Source: an uncultured Rhodospirillales bacterium (GTDB taxonomy: Bacteria > Pseudomonadota > Alphaproteobacteria > Acetobacterales > Acetobacteraceae). Taken from it: a stretch of 9,404 bases of DNA. Of the stretch, positions 6,970 through 9,404 are shown piece by piece. How positions within the stretch are numbered: the stretch's first letter is position 1; every line of letters starts with the position of its first letter. A program made the translations under genes and the position numbers. The notes under the pieces are model-generated. The model made no database searches and was not told the origin of the DNA. It saw nothing but the letters and a program-made list of their open reading frames with translations. Location: assembly GCA_903844785.1 (NCBI GenBank), contig CAIMVB010000488.1, positions 1 through 9,404 on the forward strand, given 5' to 3'.

Positions 6970-7206
6970 GTGCCGAGGCAAATCACGGCTGCCGAAATCC
7001 GTGCGATTTTGGGCCATGTTGATGATGTGCTGCTGGTAGAAATCACCCGCACCGGCGCGACTGCGGCTGATGTTCTGGAAGCCTTCACCCGGCTGGAAGG
7101 CGATGAAGCCTTGGGCAAAACAGCACGGGGCGGCGCCAGCGATACCGTCCGCGCCGTCATGGCCCTTTTGCTGGCCGCCGAACTCCCCGGCGCCGAGCGT
7201 GAATAA
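6970..7206 (+). CDS. Small hypothetical protein downstream of the HPF/cold-shock gene
   Basis: 78 residues starting with GTG 6970, 3 bp after the HPF stop codon, with AGGGG at 6957-6961 at 8 bp spacing inside the end of the HPF gene; this argues for real, coupled translation. I do not recognise the family with certainty. The sequence is acidic and looks all-helical: ITAAEIRAILGHVDDVLLVE (5-24), then TGATAADVLEAFTRLEGDEAL (28-48), a GGA turn, and SDTVRAVMALLLAAEL (57-72). There is no signal peptide or clear membrane segment; the last helix is hydrophobic but short. Codon use matches the neighbours. The context suggests a partner or co-regulated product of the ribosome-associated protein, but this is inference. 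An accidental frame is unlikely given the tight spacing and start signal. Confidence 0.65.
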   Translation: MPRQITAAEIRAILGHVDDVLLVEITRTGATAADVLEAFTRLEGDEALGKTARGGASDTVRAVMALLLAAELPGAERE

Positions 7207-7216
7207 GCCCGCCCCC

Positions 7217-7244
7217 TTGGACTGAACCCCCACCCCCGTAATGA
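7217..7244 (+). promoter_or_regulatory. Candidate sigma-70-type promoter for the DUF4337 gene
   Basis: TTGGAC at 7217-7222 (4 of 6 matches to TTGACA) and TAATGA at 7239-7244 (4 of 6 to TATAAT) with a 16-bp spacer. The start of transcription would be near 7251, leaving about 40 nt of leader before ATG 7293. It lies in the 86-bp gap after the 78-residue gene, which suggests the DUF4337 gene has its own promoter. Based on motif match only. Confidence 0.4.
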
Positions 7245-7292
7245 TGGGCAGGAAGGCGCCGAGTCGCGCGCATCTACTGGGGAGTATCGAAT

Positions 7293-7865
7293 ATGGCGGG
7301 TCATGGGCATGGTGCGGATCACGGGGGGGAAGGCCATAAGGGGGTCGCCCTGCTGATCGCCGTCCTAGCGCTGTTTCTGGCTTTGGCCGAAACTGGCGCC
7401 AAAAGCGCGCAGACCGAAGCGCTGGCCAAGAATGTGGAAGCGGCCAATCTCTGGGCGTTTTTCCAGGCGCGGACCATTCGCCAAACCACGGTCCGCACGG
7501 CGGCCGAACAGGCCGCGCTGGACCTTGCCGCGGCGCCTGAGGGCCAGCGCGCCGCCATTCAGCGCCAAATCGAAGCCTGGCGTGGTTCCGCAACCCGTTG
7601 GGAGAGTGAGCCTGACACGGGCGAAGGCCGGCGCGAATTGATGGCCAGGGCGCGCGCCGCCGAGGAAAAGCGCGATAAGTCCAGCGCTGCCTATCACAAT
7701 TACGAAATCGGCTCGGCCGCCTTTCAGGTGGCGATTGTGCTGGCCTCGGCCTCCATCATCACCGGGGTTGGCTTATTGGCCATGGTGGCCGGCGGGCTTG
7801 GCGTGGTCGGCGTGGTCTTCAGCGGCTTCGCCCTTTGGGCGCCGCACGCGCTCCATCTGTTCTGA
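7293..7865 (+). CDS. DUF4337 family membrane protein
   Basis: 190 residues. The N terminus is a His/Gly-rich tail ([12 protein letters not shown] at 4-15), followed by a transmembrane helix at about 17-33 ([18 protein letters not shown]). A polar, largely helical middle follows (about 36-135, including [14 protein letters not shown] at 52-65), then two hydrophobic segments at about 141-162 and 163-184. The pattern of an N-terminal helix, the [13 protein letters not shown] motif and two C-terminal helices, and the length, match the bacterial DUF4337 family, whose function is unknown. ATG 7293 is preceded by GGGGAG at about 7279-7284, a good ribosome-binding site. A candidate promoter lies upstream at 7217-7244, and purL follows 52 bp downstream. 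The His-rich tail could bind metal, but that is speculation. Confidence 0.85.
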   Translation: MAGHGHGADHGGEGHKGVALLIAVLALFLALAETGAKSAQTEALAKNVEAANLWAFFQARTIRQTTVRTAAEQAALDLAAAPEGQRAAIQRQIEAWRGSATRWESEPDTGEGRRELMARARAAEEKRDKSSAAYHNYEIGSAAFQVAIVLASASIITGVGLLAMVAGGLGVVGVVFSGFALWAPHALHLF

Positions 7866-7875
7866 TGCTGATTTT

Positions 7876-7890
7876 GGGCTTCACAAGCCC
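7876..7890. other. Short perfect hairpin between the DUF4337 gene and purL
   Basis: GGGCTT at 7876-7881 and AAGCCC at 7885-7890 with a 3-nt CAC loop, 10 bp after the DUF4337 stop and 27 bp before the purL start. The T run (7872-7875) precedes the stem rather than following it, so a Rho-independent terminator on the plus strand is not supported. It could be a 3'-end or leader hairpin. The structure is seen; no function is assigned. Confidence 0.35.
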
Positions 7891-7917
7891 CCCGCGCCGG
7901 GCCATCACATCCCCATC

Positions 7918-9404
7918 ATGACCGATGCCGTCCCCCTGCTGCCCCCCGAACGCGCCGCCCAGCTTGCTGCCGAATTCGGCCTGAAGCCCGATGAGTATGA
8001 AAATGTGCTCGCCATTCTGGGCCGCCTGCCGCGCCTGGCCGAGCTTGGCGTCTTCAGTGTCATGTGGTCGGAGCATTGCTCCTACAAATCCTCGCGCATC
8101 TGGCTGAAGGAATTGCCGACCAAGGCGCCCTGGGTGATCCAGGGCCCGGGTGAGAATGCCGGCGTGATTGATATCGGCGAAGGCTTGGCTGCGGTTTTCA
8201 AAATGGAAAGCCACAACCACCCTTCCTATATCGAACCCTATAACGGCGCAGCGACTGGGGTTGGCGGCATTTTGCGCGATGTCTTTACCATGGGCGCGCG
8301 GCCGATTGCCAATTTGAATGCACTGCGTTTCGGCGCGCCGGATGCGCCGCGCATGAAGCGCATCATTGATGGCGTGGTGCGCGGCATTGGCGGTTACGGG
8401 AATTGTGTGGGCGTGCCGACTGTGGGCGGAGAGGTGAATTTCCACTCGCGCTACAATGGCAACCCGCTGGTCAATGCCATGACGGTTGGCATTGCGCGCG
8501 CTGATCGCATTTTCACCGCCAAGGCCACGGGTATTGGCAATTCCGTGGTTTATGTTGGGTCCAAGACCGGGCGCGATGGCATCCATGGCGCCACCATGGC
8601 GAGTGCGGAATTCAGCGCCGATTCGGAAGAAAAGCGCCCCACGGTGCAGATCGGCGACCCCTTCGCCGAAAAACTGCTGATCGAAGCCTGTATGGAATTG
8701 ATGGCGACCGATGCGATTGTTGCCATTCAGGATATGGGCGCGGCGGGCCTCACCAGTTCCAGCGTGGAGATGGCCGGCAAGGGCGGCATGGGCATTGAAC
8801 TTGAAGTGGATGCAGTGCCCCAGCGTGAAGAAGGCATGTCGGCCTATGAGATGATGCTTTCCGAAAGCCAGGAACGCATGCTGATGATCCTGAAGCCGGG
8901 CCGTGAGGCCGAGGCTGAGGCGATTTTCCGCAAATGGGAATTGGATTTCGCCGTGATCGGCAGGCTGACCGATACCGGGCGCATCGTGATCCGCCATAAG
9001 GGCGTGCTGGAAGCCGATATTCCGCTGGCGCCGCTGGAATCCGAAGCGCCGCTCTATCGCCGCCCGGTTGCGGAAACGCCGAAGCAGCCAGTGCTTGCGG
9101 CTTCAAGCATCCCTGACCCGATCGGCATCGCACCCGCGCTGCTGCAATTGGTGGCCAGCCCTGATCTTTGCTCCCGCCGCTGGATTTGGGACCAATATGA
9201 CAGCCTGGTGAATGGCCAGACAGTGCAGCGCCCAGGTGGCGCGGATGCGGCTGTGGTCAGGATTGAAGATCATGACCGAGCGCTTGCCATGACCACGGAT
9301 TGCACGCCGCGCTATTGCCTGGCGGACCCGGAAGAAGGCGGCAAGCAGGCCGTTGCCGAGGCGTGGCGCAATATCACCGCCGTTGGCGCGCTGCCTTTGG
9401 CGAT
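7918..9404 (+). CDS. purL: Phosphoribosylformylglycinamidine synthase subunit PurL (3' end outside window)
   Basis: Open reading frame from ATG 7918 to the right edge, 495 codons with no stop. It belongs to the small, separate-subunit PurL type (usually about 720-740 residues), which works with PurQ and PurS, not the ~1300-residue single-chain type. Visible landmarks: the N-terminal [13 protein letters not shown] (48-60) with the conserved active-site His53; the ATP-site motif [15 protein letters not shown] (94-108) followed by [12 protein letters not shown] (110-121); [20 protein letters not shown]; and SESQERML. The enzyme uses ATP and glutamine-derived ammonia to convert FGAR to FGAM, step four of de novo purine synthesis, in the cytoplasm. 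No Shine-Dalgarno site is seen before ATG 7918 and no other in-frame start lies between the upstream stop and this ATG. The gene directly upstream is DUF4337, not purQ or purS. Confidence 0.97.
   Translation, partial: MTDAVPLLPPERAAQLAAEFGLKPDEYENVLAILGRLPRLAELGVFSVMWSEHCSYKSSRIWLKELPTKAPWVIQGPGENAGVIDIGEGLAAVFKMESHNHPSYIEPYNGAATGVGGILRDVFTMGARPIANLNALRFGAPDAPRMKRIIDGVVRGIGGYGNCVGVPTVGGEVNFHSRYNGNPLVNAMTVGIARADRIFTAKATGIGNSVVYVGSKTGRDGIHGATMASAEFSADSEEKRPTVQIGDPFAEKLLIEACMELMATDAIVAIQDMGAAGLTSSSVEMAGKGGMGIELEVDAVPQREEGMSAYEMMLSESQERMLMILKPGREAEAEAIFRKWELDFAVIGRLTDTGRIVIRHKGVLEADIPLAPLESEAPLYRRPVAETPKQPVLAASSIPDPIGIAPALLQLVASPDLCSRRWIWDQYDSLVNGQTVQRPGGADAAVVRIEDHDRALAMTTDCTPRYCLADPEEGGKQAVAEAWRNITAVGALPLA

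Noticed and set aside
6013..7593. A 526-residue open frame on the minus strand across the M20, HPF, 78-residue and DUF4337 genes
   Set aside because: It lies antisense to four genes with clear family motifs and start signals, its translation is rich in Arg, Pro and Gly without domain motifs, and such long antisense frames are common in GC-rich DNA.
7819..8997. A 392-residue open frame on the minus strand
   Set aside because: It is the antisense of the conserved purL gene; its His-rich, low-complexity translation is the usual shadow of a GC-rich gene.

Overview
The window is an ordinary-looking stretch of chromosome from a GC-rich bacterium, most likely an alphaproteobacterium and plausibly Acetobacteraceae or another member of Rhodospirillales. 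That placement rests on the GC-rich codon use, the many GCGC-rich codons, the short ~735-residue type of PurL that appears to start here, and the general look of the proteins. It is inference from the sequence alone. I see no insertion sequence, phage gene, tRNA, rRNA or CRISPR array, and no recognisable defence system.

Layout from left to right. (1) The 3' part of a xanthine/guanine phosphoribosyltransferase gene (gpt, + strand, 1-306). (2) A hairpin at 325-361 between two convergent genes. (3) A CorC/HlyC-type membrane protein with DUF21, paired CBS and CorC_HlyC domains (- strand, 454-1764). (4) A divergent intergenic region with two small 14-bp palindromes. (5) A DSP-like tyrosine phosphatase (+, 1872-2618) whose stop codon overlaps the stop codon of a convergent amidase-signature hydrolase (-, 2615-3997). 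(6) Divergent from the amidase, a two-gene unit: an MBL-fold hydrolase (+, 4088-5092) and an M20-type metallopeptidase (+, 5103-6323). They are tightly spaced, and the peptidase ribosome-binding site overlaps the MBL stop codon. (7) A ribosome-associated HPF/RaiA-like protein fused to a cold-shock-like domain (+, 6403-6966), followed 3 bp later by a 78-residue protein of unknown function (+, 6970-7206). (8) A DUF4337-type membrane protein behind a candidate promoter (+, 7293-7865). (9) The first 495 codons of purL (FGAM synthase, + strand, 7918 to the right edge).

How the genes may work together. Purine metabolism appears at both edges: salvage by gpt on the left and de novo synthesis by purL on the right. 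They are separated by 7.6 kb of unrelated genes on both strands and are not one operon. The amidase, MBL hydrolase and M20 peptidase form a small cluster of hydrolases around one divergent promoter region (3998-4087) and could share a role in degrading amide or peptide compounds, but no substrate can be read from the sequence. The HPF-cold-shock fusion and the 78-residue protein form a likely two-gene transcription unit, perhaps involved in ribosome hibernation or stress. I did not find a clearly new multi-gene system. The most interesting items are the HPF-cold-shock fusion with its uncharacterised partner and the paired palindromes in the divergent intergenic region.
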